Source of the DNA: Pseudoips prasinana
Taxonomy: Eukaryota > Arthropoda > Insecta > Lepidoptera > Nolidae
Assembly (NCBI GenBank): GCA_951640165.1
Contig: OX621238.1
Location: forward strand, 28,916,001 to 28,980,000
Reading direction: 5' to 3'
Length of the DNA stretch: 64,000 bases
In this document: piece after piece, positions 12,565-25,919 of the stretch
How positions within the stretch are numbered: position 1 is the stretch's first letter
Layout of the letters: every line of letters begins with the position of its first letter
Position numbers and translations under genes: made by a program
Notes under the pieces: generated by a model
The model's database searches: none
What the model was told of the DNA's origin: nothing
Seen by the model: the letters and a program-made list of their open reading frames with translations, nothing else

Positions 12565-12615
12565 TATCCTAATATTGCGGTCATGGGTCACCCCCATGGC
12601 CGCAATATTGGGATA
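12565..12615. repeat. 51-base hairpin
   Basis: Two 23-base arms (ATATTGCGGTCATGGG and CCCATGGCCGCAATAT at the core) with two transitions and a 5-base loop. It ends 255 bp before the 307-bp tandem duplication. Confidence 0.75.
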
Positions 12616-12870
12616 AAGGCACCACTCACGCATTAGGGTGGTGCCATGTGGGTCACAATTGTGATATGTTACGATTTCAGCTTATCATGAGGCCCCACCA
12701 CACGCAAGCGTATGTCGTAGCGGACACTCCATTGTCTCAACCGCTTCATTGCATTGATGACCCAGCATTTCCAATAAGTTGAAACACAACAAATCTCAGG
12801 CTTGCCTAATTACAATATACGACTTATTAGAAAATGTCAGGAAATCTGAAATCTGATATACTCCGAGATA

Positions 12871-13482
12871 TACTTTACTACGTATTTATATAAAACAGTT
12901 TAGTGCTAAATATCAAATTCTAATGTTTCTTTATTAAGAAATTCTTCATACTACCGTGGTTCCTGCGCCCCAGTACGTTAAGTTATCGTTATTCATTGGA
13001 CATGTCTAGCTTACTCATCGTTCGTTCGAATCAAACTCAGGAAATTCAAAATCAATTCTAGATGACAATTCAATTGAGATTGCGTTTATTTTTAAACCAA
13101 TACTAGCTGTGCCCCACGGTTTCACCCGCGTTAAACTTTATAAATTATAGCCTATGGGTTATAAGAATATATAAGTATACTTTACTACGTATTTATATAA
13201 AACAGTTTAGTGCTAAATATCAAATTCTAATGTTTCTTTATTAAGAAATTCTTCATACTACCGGGGTTCCTGCGCCCCAGTACGTTAAGTTATCGTTATT
13301 CATTGGACATGTCTAGCTTACTCATCGTTCGTTCGAATCAAACTCAGGAAATTCAAAATCAATTCTAGATGACAATTCAATTGAGATTGCGTTTATTTTT
13401 AAACCAATACTAGCTGTGCCACACGGTTTCACCCGCGTTAAACTTTATAAATTATAGCCTATGGGTTATAAGAATATATAAG
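12871..13482 (+). repeat. tandem duplication, two ~307-bp units
   Basis: 12871-13177 is repeated at 13178-13482 with only a few substitutions visible (for example CTACCGTGG versus CTACCGGGG, GTGCCCCACGG versus GTGCCACACGG). The unit includes the left part of an 'ACTAGCTGTGCC' repeat. High identity implies a recent local duplication or an assembly artefact. Confidence 0.9.
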
Positions 13483-13560
13483 CTACATTACTACAAAGTT
13501 TCATCAAAATCCGTTTGGTAGGTTTTGCGTGAAAAAGTAACAAACATACACACTGTAAAA
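13409..13560 (+). repeat. 'ACTAGCTGTGCC' repeat, longer copy
   Basis: Starts ACTAGCTGTGCCACACGGTT and ends near TGAAAAAGTAACAAACATAC. The copy at 13102 is the same start truncated by the 307-bp duplication. Confidence 0.6.
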
Positions 13561-14267
13561 GCCTAAATGAACTGTGGGTCCATCTTCTACTGTCTGTTTA
13601 ATTTAATTTGTCTATGTCTCTTTCGGTACCCGAATCACACGAAGGGAAATTTAAGACAAGGCTATACGTTAATGTTTAATGTGTTTGTGTGTTCCTTTTT
13701 CCGTGTATTTTGTTATTACCCTACATCTTTGAACAAGATCAAATTATCGCAAAACCTCACGTAAGGAGTTTGCCTCTAGGGTATTTACCTCTTGGAGCTG
13801 CTCCGGGATAAAATAATCTAAATTGATTACTTATATTTGCTTTTTGGTACTTCTTGTACGGTCCATATGAGACACTTAATTTGTCATGATATCCATTTAT
13901 GTCGTATTTGAAAATTACGAGTTGGACTATTGGACTATCATAATTATATTTGTCACTCTATTATTTTGGTTTCGCTCGGTGATTGTGGCAATTGACTTCG
14001 TAACTGTACTGATGAATGGCCTCGATGTTCATGTGATATTTCGTACAATATACATATACGTACAACCTAAATGGGATAGCATCATAAACACTATAACATG
14101 GGGTCAGTATGATTTTCTTAATCCCCAATACCAAAACATGGTGTATCACAGATAGACTACAGATTTTGTATTATCAAAACTAATATTAGAAATAGAAAAG
14201 ATTCCATTTTTATTCGTTTAGTTTGTAATGGTAAAATTACTATAATGAAACCCTATAATAATGCTTG

Positions 14268-14537
14268 CTTATCGTATGGGTAGTGGTAACCCTAGTGTCA
14301 GAGTTGCTCAAGCCGCCCAGTAGGCCTCTGACATGGCTTAACGACTGTTGTCTAATGACTACAACCGGGACCGTCAGCTTAACGTGCCCTCCGAAGCACG
14401 GAGACGCTCAGAAATTAAACCACTTTGGTGGTCACCCATCTATGGACTGACCACGAGTCTAGTTGCTTTCCCTCGCCGATCGCTTACGGACCGGTGAGAG
14501 CATCTAGCTGTGAGCGCCTCTGCTCACAGCTATACAT
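14268..14537 (+). repeat. 'AAGCACGGAGACGCTCA' repeat, copy 1
   Basis: Contains CCCAGTAGGCCTCTGACATG, ACTACAACCGGGACCG and CCGAAGCACGGAGACGCTCA. A second copy at 22591-22832 aligns along its length. Moderately GC-rich; class unknown. Confidence 0.75.
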
Positions 14538-15049
14538 AATACTTATAATTACGCACAGAATAATTATTATTTGGAGTAATGTACCTGCTAATTTATTTTT
14601 CAATCTGACTACCTGTGTCACTGGTTATCGATAAAAACTTTCTATCTTATAATAAATCAATTTAACTTAATTTATTTAAAAGTAAATAAAAAAAAGTAAA
14701 TACGGAAATCCCAATTTTCAATTTAGAGTATTTTTATTATCTTTTAAATTGTAATTTTAACTTGTGTTAAATGTGCTATACTAGCTACTGAGGAATTATT
14801 GTATTATCCGATGATAGACAAATGGTACAGTCAAAGATAATATAATACTAACGTAGTACAGTTCATATGAGATTTATTAAGTCTTAAATAAATATATAAT
14901 ATATAAATAATATAATAAATTACCTATAAATAATATAATGTTTCATCCATGCCATCAATGAGATGTTCAGAATCATATACAAACAGGGCAGGTTCATTTT
15001 GCCTTTGCATGCCTTTTTAAAAATTTCACAAATCTTTCTTTTGTTTCAG

Positions 15050-15120
15050 AAAACATGGCGTAGATTGGTCTCTCCCATCTTGCTATCTAATCAATCGTCT
15101 CCCGAGTGCATTGTCTCGAA
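15050..15120 (+). other. candidate internal exon (71 bp), probably upstream exon of cno
   Basis: A long pyrimidine tract and TTTTGTTTCAG (ending 15049) precede a 71-bp segment followed by a near-consensus donor, GAA|GTGAGTACG (15121). The exon-like piece is more GC-rich than its surroundings. One frame (the first) stays open for 23 codons, but the only ATG gives a two-codon uORF (ATG GCG TAG). It is either a 5'UTR exon of cno, whose ATG lies 16 kb downstream, or an exon of something unrecognised. Confidence 0.35.
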
Positions 15121-17070
15121 GTGAGTACGTTTTACATTAATATCACGTCTGACTCGTGTTTGTTTTGCATTCTGCACAAAAGAAAGCGTTACATGCGATG
15201 TTAAATACCATTCCGATCGTCAGTAGTATTCCGTAGTACTCAGTAGGTCATCGCTATGGTCGACGTCCTGAATTTTTAAGTACTCCATTAAAGCGTTGCT
15301 TGCGGCATGTCTTGGCGCTTTTCTCTCGCTGATTGCGTCTTTTTACGTTCTTATGGCGGTTTTCACTACAACTGGCCGGTACACCAACACAGTTAATGCG
15401 CGCTGGTGCCTCACTGTCTCCTTGTACTTGTGACTTTAAGCTGAATAGTGTTGTACCTACTTCACCTCAGTACCTGTTATTGAGATATATGTGTTGTGTT
15501 TGGTATTGTGTACTTTATACGTCTCTACGTTAATTTTACTCTCGAAATTCGCCGAGTATTGCTAATTTTAACACTGCTTAATAGACCCTTCATAACTCCG
15601 TTGTGAATTGAGATGTGCGTGTGTACCTACTATTGGGAATGCAATGAGGGCGTTTGCTCCACTTGCTTCAGTTTGTTTACGTATTTCTTTACATCCTGTT
15701 TGAAATATATTTGTGATATTTGAAATGTGAAAATAACCCAGACGTCGCTTACGCTTGTAGCCTTCATATTGAGAAACTGCAGTAAGATTATTTGGTAATG
15801 ATGTTTCTGGAAATAGTTTTACTTTTACACAATATCTAAATATGCTCCATGGAAGATTGTTGTGTATATTATAAAATCTGGTTGAGTAGAATTAATGAAA
15901 GTGTAGTGGTTGGAGAGGTTTTTTAAAAACTTTATTTTTCTGTACAACTTTAAGACCAGCCCTTTTAAACAAATATTTTCCTTTGCAGTGCTTAAATACT
16001 GTACGAGACTATCTATATTGGCCAAAACTGACAAAGTGAAGTAGCCAGTTTTCTAAGCTCGGTAAAACTTTCACGAGTCTCGCAATAAATGCCATTTAAC
16101 TACTTAGAACCTGTTTTTTTTAACGCGCGGCAACGCAACGGGCTTTCATTTGTTCCTTCGGATCATGTTGCGTACGCTCAGCAGAGGCGAAGGGTGACGT
16201 ATTCCGTGAATACGTTTAAAAAACGGTTTACTACCTTCATTAAAATATTGTTTACCAGTGAATGTAACAGGTAGCAGGTCTGTAGGTCTTTATGCAGTAG
16301 TAGCAGGTTACAATGAGATAAATATATTATGTATTGTTAACATGAAAGTATAACTACAAAAGACTTATATTAAAGACATTCCTAGATGTAATTTTCCCAT
16401 ACAAACGCATTCCTCATTTCCCTCCCTGTATTTAAGAAGAGCCCAATTTATTTTTGCGCAATTTATCTGCCTCGGACTGTTGTTAAGTTTTAGTGGACAG
16501 CCTATATTTGTAGTGTAATATGTTATCCGCCATAATTATTAAAAAAAAACGTTTTTAAACCGCCACATTGTGATATCTTGTAAACAAATATGGCGACCTG
16601 GGACAAAGAAAGTAAATTCATTTTGTCAGAATACGAATAAGAACCCTCGATTTTGTCGATTTATTTATGTCGATATATTTTTGTGAGAATTGTTTGGTGA
16701 TTAAAGAAAAAAAAAATTAAGGATTCCCGAGACAGTCGATCTGAGACTGTCTCAGGAATCCCTTTTATTTGCGTATTAAGGGGAATCACAATTTTTAAAT
16801 TAAGGGGAAGCCGACGCTATTGGTGTTACATGGACCCTTTGCCATTGCTGTAGAGGTTACGCTTCGTGCCGCCGGAAAGTGCCTGAATGGCTGACAACTG
16901 CTGGGTTAATGCGGATGTTAGCGCTGCTTGCATCCATTGTCTCTTAGGTACATATCATGAGCATTGAGATTTTACTACTTTCCTTAAAGGTACAGAAGAT
17001 GCTTCGCGAAGCGTACAAAGAGTTGCTAATCAAGTTAACCGCTAATCTTGTTTACATTTGTTTACAAACT
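15121..17070. other. non-coding stretch after the candidate exon
   Basis: 15200-15560 is mildly GC-elevated and could be an alternative promoter or 5'UTR, but there is no firm signal. The rest is AT-rich. Confidence 0.35.
16719..16763. repeat. 45-base hairpin
   Basis: AGGATTCCCGAGACAGTC pairs with GACTGTCTCAGGAATCCCT around GATCTGA. A related GAGACTGTCTCA word occurs at about 56320. Confidence 0.7.
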
Positions 17071-17072
17071 GA

Positions 17073-17176
17073 TGCCAAGCGCGGCGATTATGGCATATCC
17101 CCTGAAGACGATTCTTGAGGGAGGCTTGTCCAGCAGTGGACTTATTTAGCTGTAATGATGATGATGATGATGATGA
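17073..17176 (+). mobile_element. LINE 3' tail fragment
   Basis: GCGGCGATTATGGCATATCC, then GGAGGCTTGTCCAGCAGTGG and a (TGA)n tail: the reverse complement of 3585-3720. Confidence 0.6.
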
Positions 17177-19429
17177 CAAACTGATGACATTACATATGTT
17201 ATTTGTTTACTGTTTACGTAGCAAAAATTTCGAGGACGAAGTTTCTAAACTAAACTAAAAAATAAACCGTGTGTCTAATTACAATATCCGACATTTAAAC
17301 TTGTCACCTTACAATATGTAAACAGACTATTCCGTACCGATAATACAAGGTGTGAGGTACCTAAATGGCCGAAATTTAAGAAGCTCAATGTCTATGATAC
17401 TGAATAACGTTAAACATAAACTTCTAAAATATACAGAAAAACCAATTAAATCAACCCTTACAATAATTAATCAGCTGAACGTTTCGTATGGGAGATTTTT
17501 TTTTTTTGTATTTAACTAACTGGTTTTCTTAAATCTTCAGTTGCATGAGTAGATAGTGAGATGATTCAAACTCCTCCACTATTTATGTTACAATCTGTAT
17601 AAAGTCAGATCGCTAGAACCATCTAATTGTCCTCTACAAATGTCTCTATATAGGAATCTCTACACTTAAGAATATGCATAAATGATGATCGCAGTTCTCT
17701 TAATTACACATATAAGCCGTGTAGGAGGAACAATGACCTTAGGGCGCATGAATAAGGGGGGCGTCACCGCACTAGGATTGGCGCATACCGCGTCAGCACC
17801 AGAGCCGATTGCTTCTAATTTAATTAGCCTGCAAGTGGAACGCGGCTGGCGCACCGCGCACGGTTAGCCTGACCGATTTACACACTCAATAAGCTCCAAT
17901 TTTATAGCACAGTACTTACTACTTACCCATTTGTTATACGAGAGCTTGCACCGAGATATTCCAGTGGAGTTTCCGGTGCTCTTCCAAATATGTTGAAGAA
18001 GGATTATAGTCGGTTAGAGCCCGTTGTTTTACCTAAGGCAACGTGTATCTATGATAAAATTCCTCATGGATAAGAAGAAGCAGGGAAACAGTTGGTATTA
18101 GCGGAAACAATCAGGAGAACAGGTCTGGATGTGTGGCGCAGGGCAACTATTTGTGGAACTAGCGTTATGGCTAACTAGCGTCCGCCCCGGGCTATATTAC
18201 TTCATATAACATCACGTATTTTCCAGTGAAGGTCTCGTCAACATTTTACTATTAAACTCTTTATTGTAGTCTGAAGTATAGATCAGTACAAGAACAATAC
18301 ACATTAGAGAGAGTGAGAGAACAGTTCCTACAATTGGCGGTCTTCTAACTAAAATGTGATCTCTTCTAGATATCCCAACAACAAAAAACAAAACAACTGG
18401 CTTACAGTTTACACTTATGCGTTCTGTACAAAATCGGTTATTTTGGCATTACAGACAGACATATATTTAATTTCTTTGTATAGATTGCGAACACTAGAAG
18501 TTCACCTCAGTACAGGAGAAATCAATTTGAGTGACAGGGAGATATGAGAATAAATTGTATGCCATCAGTCTTTCTACAAACTCGCTTGCTGGCAACTTTC
18601 TTTGAGTACTTATAGACTTAAAGTGTGTACAGCTATGTTAACAACTTGTAGAGAACAAGACGATTACGTGCCTAATAGTCGCCGTCAGTATCGATCCTAG
18701 TACTCCACTGGAAAAGTTATTAATAGATTTACGTTTTATTTATTTGGTTAACACAATATTAGGTATGCGGGCTTTATTGCTACGCTTGAATGAATGTTCG
18801 ACGGGGTTATTATGAGATTTCGTTGCTACACTATTAGAAACGGCTAAATTAAACGCACGGGCATCACTACTATTGACTTGCAAAACTGATTTAGTAAACA
18901 ATAGCTTGTAATGGCATCTTGCTTTGTCTGAACATCAATGGCGCAACTGTATTGTGTGAGATTATCATTTGAATCCGGCCGGATTCGGGTTTACCTTTTC
19001 GACTGTTGTTGAAATTTGAATTAAGTAGCAATAAACATGCCATTGAATTCTGTTCGGCCAAAACAATTTTCACAATCCTAGATTTAATGGAGCAGGTATT
19101 ACATCTTTGTATTCGTCTTCTCGTAGATAACTAAGTCTAATATGGTATTGAAGCATCTGTTGTTAGAAATTATTTATTATGATTGTTGGTTGCGTGCGGA
19201 AGGAAAACCCAAAAATCAATTTCACGATATTGGCATCGCTCCAAGGAAATTTTGATCAAACACCTATTCTGAGAAAGTAGTATGCTAACATATTTCACGT
19301 TTTAAAAGATAAGTTTGATTGAAGTCCATGGTTCGTTAAAAAATGTTTTGCTTTTACTTTTATATCAAATATCTGAAATTCTCGTGATTTTGGCGTAATA
19401 ATAAAAAAGCGAAGATAAGTAATCGAGGC

Positions 19430-19870
19430 AATATGACATTTTCCGTGTCAGGTTAAGCATGGAGAGCCTGCGTGAGGCGAATCGGTTCCCATTGCATGGC
19501 ACACTCGGTGCCAGGCTCCAACAACCCCACGTGCGTACCGGTGGTCGATATGGCTGTGTGTCAACCGGCGCCAATCCGGAATTAAAATTTTCTCTCGCAC
19601 AAACTAGACGGTGACGTTTCACTAAACATTGATCAGCGATGTGATAAAATCGCGTGCTTCGAGGTCCCGTTTTCGTTGAGAGTGAACGCGCCGTCCGGTC
19701 ACGGTCATTCGTTAAGGCGCGAATGTCGACAAAGTCCGTGGCGTCACACTTTTCTCCTAGAGCCCTGGTGCGAAGACGTGGCACCCGACACCGGTCTTGC
19801 GCTGCCAACTCGCTGCCCTCTCTCTCACACTGAACTATTGCCCTACTATCACTTCGCTATGAATGCCGAT
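19430..19870. other. GC-elevated segment in the presumed 5' region of cno
   Basis: Unlike the flanks, this stretch has frequent CpG and two long overlapping frames on opposite strands (147 and 99 codons) without recognisable domains. It may be a regulatory island, an alternative first exon or an old insertion. Confidence 0.3.
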
Positions 19871-21423
19871 CCTAAGTTATTTGATATTCAGTTCTCAATT
19901 ACGGATATTTTTCCCCCTTGTTCTTGTTTTTTTCACGGCTTCCCACATGCCGATGCCGACCATTCATTAAGATAGTAATTAAACTGATAGGTGCCATCTT
20001 AGAAGGTTTTACTCAATAATTCAGCCGACAGTTTCAAAATTTCATACTAATTGTAATTCGATTCTAGAATTTAGTCACGTCGCGAGGTGTGAGGAATGTA
20101 CGTGTATATGAAGCAGGTGCACAGAGCATTTACTGTACAAGTACGTATAGGAAGGCGATACACTCGAAAATACTCGTAATGTTTCCCAACACCTTTAATA
20201 TCTCATTTGGTTATTAGCTCTTCAATTGTTTTGTAATTTTAAATAGGTAGGTTTATGAAGTATCTGTTTAGTTGTTTGAAACCAAACGTGTTTATCGCTG
20301 TGAAGTAGTATCAATAGTATGTAAGGTAGTTTATCCCTCAAGTACAAGAGGTTGGCAAGGTGGAGCTTAGTAGTTCCGCCGGCGAGGCTCGCGCCTCGCG
20401 TGCCTTCAATGTGAGTCATGCTAATTCCTTGCTGGTGCTTTCGCATTCCGATTATTAAATACAAAACACAGTCATATTTCTAGTAACTTTTTGTTATCAT
20501 TGTTCTTGATGGTCCTATTGATTTGGCAAGAATGTATCGAAGACCAAAGACGCAGTATTCGTAGACCATAAACCTATTTGGAACATAAAAAATTCCAAGC
20601 AAAACAGAAGAATACTTTGTGCCTACCTAGTTTGATCAAAAACCACATAAAAATCCATTGAACTTGAAAGCTGAGATTTTTTAAAGTATCTAACCCACAT
20701 TTCGTACATCGCATTCCGCATTAATAAAAGCAAAGCGTCAGACCGACCTCATCAGTCACCACTTTGGTCTAAAAACTGGCTGTCCATTTGCAACGAGGGC
20801 AGCGATGATACCAAAGCCGGTTTTAAAATGTATTGCCGCGTCCGAGATAAGGAGAAACGACTAGCGAGCAAACCGAAGCGAGTATCTAAGCGAAGATGAA
20901 CTCGAATCGCCGTCAATTAGTATTGTTGCGTGACAGACGTAACAGTACTGTCGCGTGACATAACAGACATGGGAGCATTCACACAGGGGGCCAAGTTCTC
21001 AGGCGTTTTGTCTCGCTCATCGCGGCGTGATCATCAGCCTAGTCGCGAATGCTCAAGTTTCACGGTTCCCGTAATCTGCAGTGAATGGTAATCTGCGTTT
21101 CTATGTGCACGCAATTTATGCATCATCGTTTCGTTACGGATCCGAAATAATAATGAACAAATTATTGACATTCATATATTTGCTTTCCAAATGGCACCAA
21201 TGGTAAACAAAGGTATTTCGACAAAAATAATATCTTTGAAAGTATGTTGTGAAGTTGTTAACATCTCCGGCTGCAATATTAACAATGTTACACCTTTATG
21301 GAATGTTCATGCCGTGCTGGATGTAAACGTGTTTTGTAGAAATCAACCAAACCCATGATGCTTGTTGGTTTATCACCGTCATATGGGGATCCGATGACAA
21401 ATGACATTCATTTGAATTAGCGT

Positions 21424-21500
21424 TTCCTGTTTGTCTAGTATGACCATGGGCAGCAGTCACCACTTACCATGAGGTGACCCGGTTGCTCGTTTGTCTAGCT
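21424..21500 (+). repeat. 3' fragment of the repeat seen at 46496-46748
   Basis: ACCATGGGCAGCAGTCACCA and ATGAGGTGACCCGGTTGCTC match the end of the longer copy. Confidence 0.5.
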
Positions 21501-22590
21501 ATTCTATATAAAAATATTCAATACTTCATTTAAGTCCTTTACCTTAGTTTTACTATTAAAGACGTAAGGTTTTACCTGCTGAAAGGATTTTATTAAAATA
21601 TGGCTAAAATACATCCCGATTAAATTTGCTATCAATTGAAAAGACCCGCATTCAAATGGGCCCATCCGCTTATGATATATAGATAGACATGACTTCAAAC
21701 TTATAGCAGTTTATACATCTATGTATCAGTGGTTATAAATTAGAAAAAAACATGAGTACATATCTACAAGTTTATATATGAATGAACCTTTTAAAATGAG
21801 CAACATATTTGTGCAGGACTCTAAGCTCGAGGGTACAAAGCGGTGCTTTATTATAACGAATACGTTTTGTGTGTCGCGTCGCGGATAGGTCCACTTGTTC
21901 CGCCCCTATGCACTTGCCGCAGGGGTCGATATGCTTATGGGTTTTGCACCCGCTTTTTATTTTAACCCAACGCGTTCCCACGATGCACTTAACAGAATTA
22001 ACCTGTTCAATGAAAAATAGAATGTTTATGTTTACTCATAAATTACGTTACTGTGTTGAATTCTTGCAGTTTCTCATAACAAGTATGCTTCCTGGAATAA
22101 TATTAATGAGCTAGGTATTTGTTATGGAATTGATATCGATACTTTTAGAATGACCTTGTAGTTTTGCGAATAACCAAACCTAAAATAATGATGTCATGTG
22201 GTTGTTCTTTTTTAAAATCATTTGTTACTTTAAGACGTACAATAAGACATGGCTCATAAGTCAATAACTCTCCTTTTTCTTTTTAGGGTTAAAAATCATG
22301 TAAGTACCACTTGTTAAGTGTGATAAGGCGATGTCAGAATAGGACCGCCATGACTATTTAGTAAGGAATGAGTGAAATGGTGAATGTTAAGTGAGACATA
22401 AATTGATGCAAGACAAGAAAAGGGCGGCCAAGTCAAGAATATTAGTAAGTACCTAATAATAAATCCTTCATTTAGGGTGTACCTTGACTCATTGCAGTAA
22501 TAAATAAGAACAAAATCTTAAGCCTTTGTTAGTAATTTACAGAAATATGCACAACTAAAATAACAAAATGGAACCTATCACAGCTGCACC

Positions 22591-22832
22591 TTACTCATCG
22601 TATGGGAAGCAGCCTAATGTCAGAGGTGTTCAAACCACCCAGTAGGTCTCTGACATGGCATATCGACTGTTGACATGGCATATCGAATGACTACAACCGG
22701 GACCGATAACTTAACGTGCCTTCTGAAGCACGGAGACGCTCAAAAATTAAACCATTTCGGCGATCACTCATCCATGAACTGACCTTATGCCTAGATGCTT
22801 AACCTCGCCCATCCGGTGCCATAAGCATAACA
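22591..22832 (+). repeat. 'AAGCACGGAGACGCTCA' repeat, copy 2
   Basis: Aligns with 14268-14537. Inside it TGACATGGCATATCGACTGT (22651-22670) is partly duplicated in tandem (22671-22686), an insertion absent from copy 1. Confidence 0.75.
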
Positions 22833-22839
22833 GTTATAT

Positions 22840-24590
<1,751 letters not shown>

Positions 24591-24596
24591 AAAATA

Positions 24597-24846
24597 GGCC
24601 AGTTGGCGTAGTTGGTAATTGCTTGCGTTTCACGCCGCAGGGTTCGATTCCCACCCGGGACAGATATTTGTGTGCTTGACAACATGTTGTACTGAGTCTG
24701 GGTGTAATTATCAATATAAGTATGGATTTACAAAAGAAAAGTAGATATATGTAATTTATAAGTTATCTGATTTCCATAATACAAGCTTTGCTTATTTAGG
24801 GATCAGATGGCCGTGTGTGAATAATGTTCCAGGATATTATTATTAA
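24597..24846 (+). mobile_element. tRNA-derived SINE, family B
   Basis: Head GGCCAGTTGGCGTAGTTGGT with B box GGGTTCGATTCCCACCCGGG. The body contains GAGTCTGGGTGTAATTAT and ends with ACAAGCTTTGCTTATTTAGG and CCAGGATATTATTATTA. Complete apart from point changes. Confidence 0.8.
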
Positions 24847-25001
24847 GAAAAAACAATGCTATAAAACGAGCGATCTATTCGATTTTTGCTATCTATATAC
24901 ATATTATACATATATGTTCGCAAATCACTTCCGATCACATGCGTGAAAACAGATTGCCTAAAATTTACAGGGTCGACAGATACGTCTAGGATATATAACA
25001 T

Positions 25002-25142
25002 GTACAGACGCCAGCAAATCACGCTACCCCAATCTGTCAAATTTCCCCAATTGAAAGTGAACCTTATGCTGATGTGATAAAGGTGAAAATCTATAAAAGG
25101 AATTTGACAGATTGGTGTAGCTGGATGTGCTGGCGCCTGTAC
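25002..25142. mobile_element. foldback MITE, copy 2 (~141 bp)
   Basis: Same family as 175-318: the ends read GTACAGACGCCAGCA and TGCTGGCGCCTGTAC. The interior is shared (AATCTGTCAAATTTCCCC, GAAAGTGAACCTTATG). The inverted arms are roughly 42 bp. It sits about 150 bp after a SINE. Confidence 0.8.
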
Positions 25143-25621
25143 CTATACATATACAAGCTGTAACATAAATAGTGTACGTAACTTAAGGAGCGCTATCTAC
25201 CCAAGAAACTGAACTGATTAAACAAAACCAGTTTTTGAAATACAGAAATAAATTTATGCTTCCCCATATGAAATGCATCAGCTGATCACTATTCTTACAT
25301 GGAGAGATCTATACTTATATGGAGAGTTCATATTTTTTGGTTTATTTTACACGTTGTTCAGTTTCATAGGCAAACTAAGAATTTTATTTGACGTGACTTA
25401 ATAATATTTTAATATTAAGAGAAACTAGTTGAAGCAACCTACTGAGATCGATGATGTATTAACTATTATTATAACCAAAATATTTTACAGATTCATTCAA
25501 CACGATGAACATATTAGTATTATTTGGGCCGCTTTTGAGATAGCATGTAAATATAGCATAAAATTTCTGAATTATTCTTCAATACGCACACAGTAATTCG
25601 AAAAGTTCAGTTTGCAAACAA

Positions 25622-25716
25622 TAATAATATCCTGGGACATTATTTACACACGGCCATCTGATCCCAAACTAAGCTTGTACTATGGAAACCAGATTACTGA
25701 TATAATACATACCTAC
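25622..25716 (-). mobile_element. SINE 3' module fragment (family B), minus
   Basis: The plus strand shows AATAATATCCTGGGACATTA, GATCCCAAACTAAGCTTGTA and GGAAACCAGATTACTGATAT: the 3' half of family B in reverse, without the tRNA head. Confidence 0.65.
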
Positions 25717-25919
25717 TTTTAAAAAACACACACACACCACAATAAAAGTTTGGTAAGTATTTAATTAATTACAAACTATTGAGATTGAAGTCACTTTGTG
25801 AATGAACCAGTGGTCCACTTCATCAATCTAAAAGAGCCGGACGTTGCTGTACTTTGATTGTTCTTGCCTAATTGAAGTGCTTTCTGGGTTGTATTTGTTC
25901 TTTAAAAGTATTTATAATA

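Larger units (their letters stand above)
17180..22590. other. non-coding stretch, mostly unassigned
   Basis: Contains small GC-elevated patches (17730-17870, 19430-19870, 20380-20410, 20780-21080) and the repeat fragment at 21424-21500. No supported gene on either strand. Confidence 0.4.

Noticed and set aside
13886..14155. 89-codon hydrophobic frame that looks like a membrane protein
   Set aside because: AT-rich DNA readily gives Ile/Phe/Tyr-rich frames; no start context, homology or splice support.
19365..19808. 147-codon minus-strand frame as a gene
   Set aside because: No recognisable domain. It overlaps a 99-codon frame on the other strand and is explained by raised GC content.
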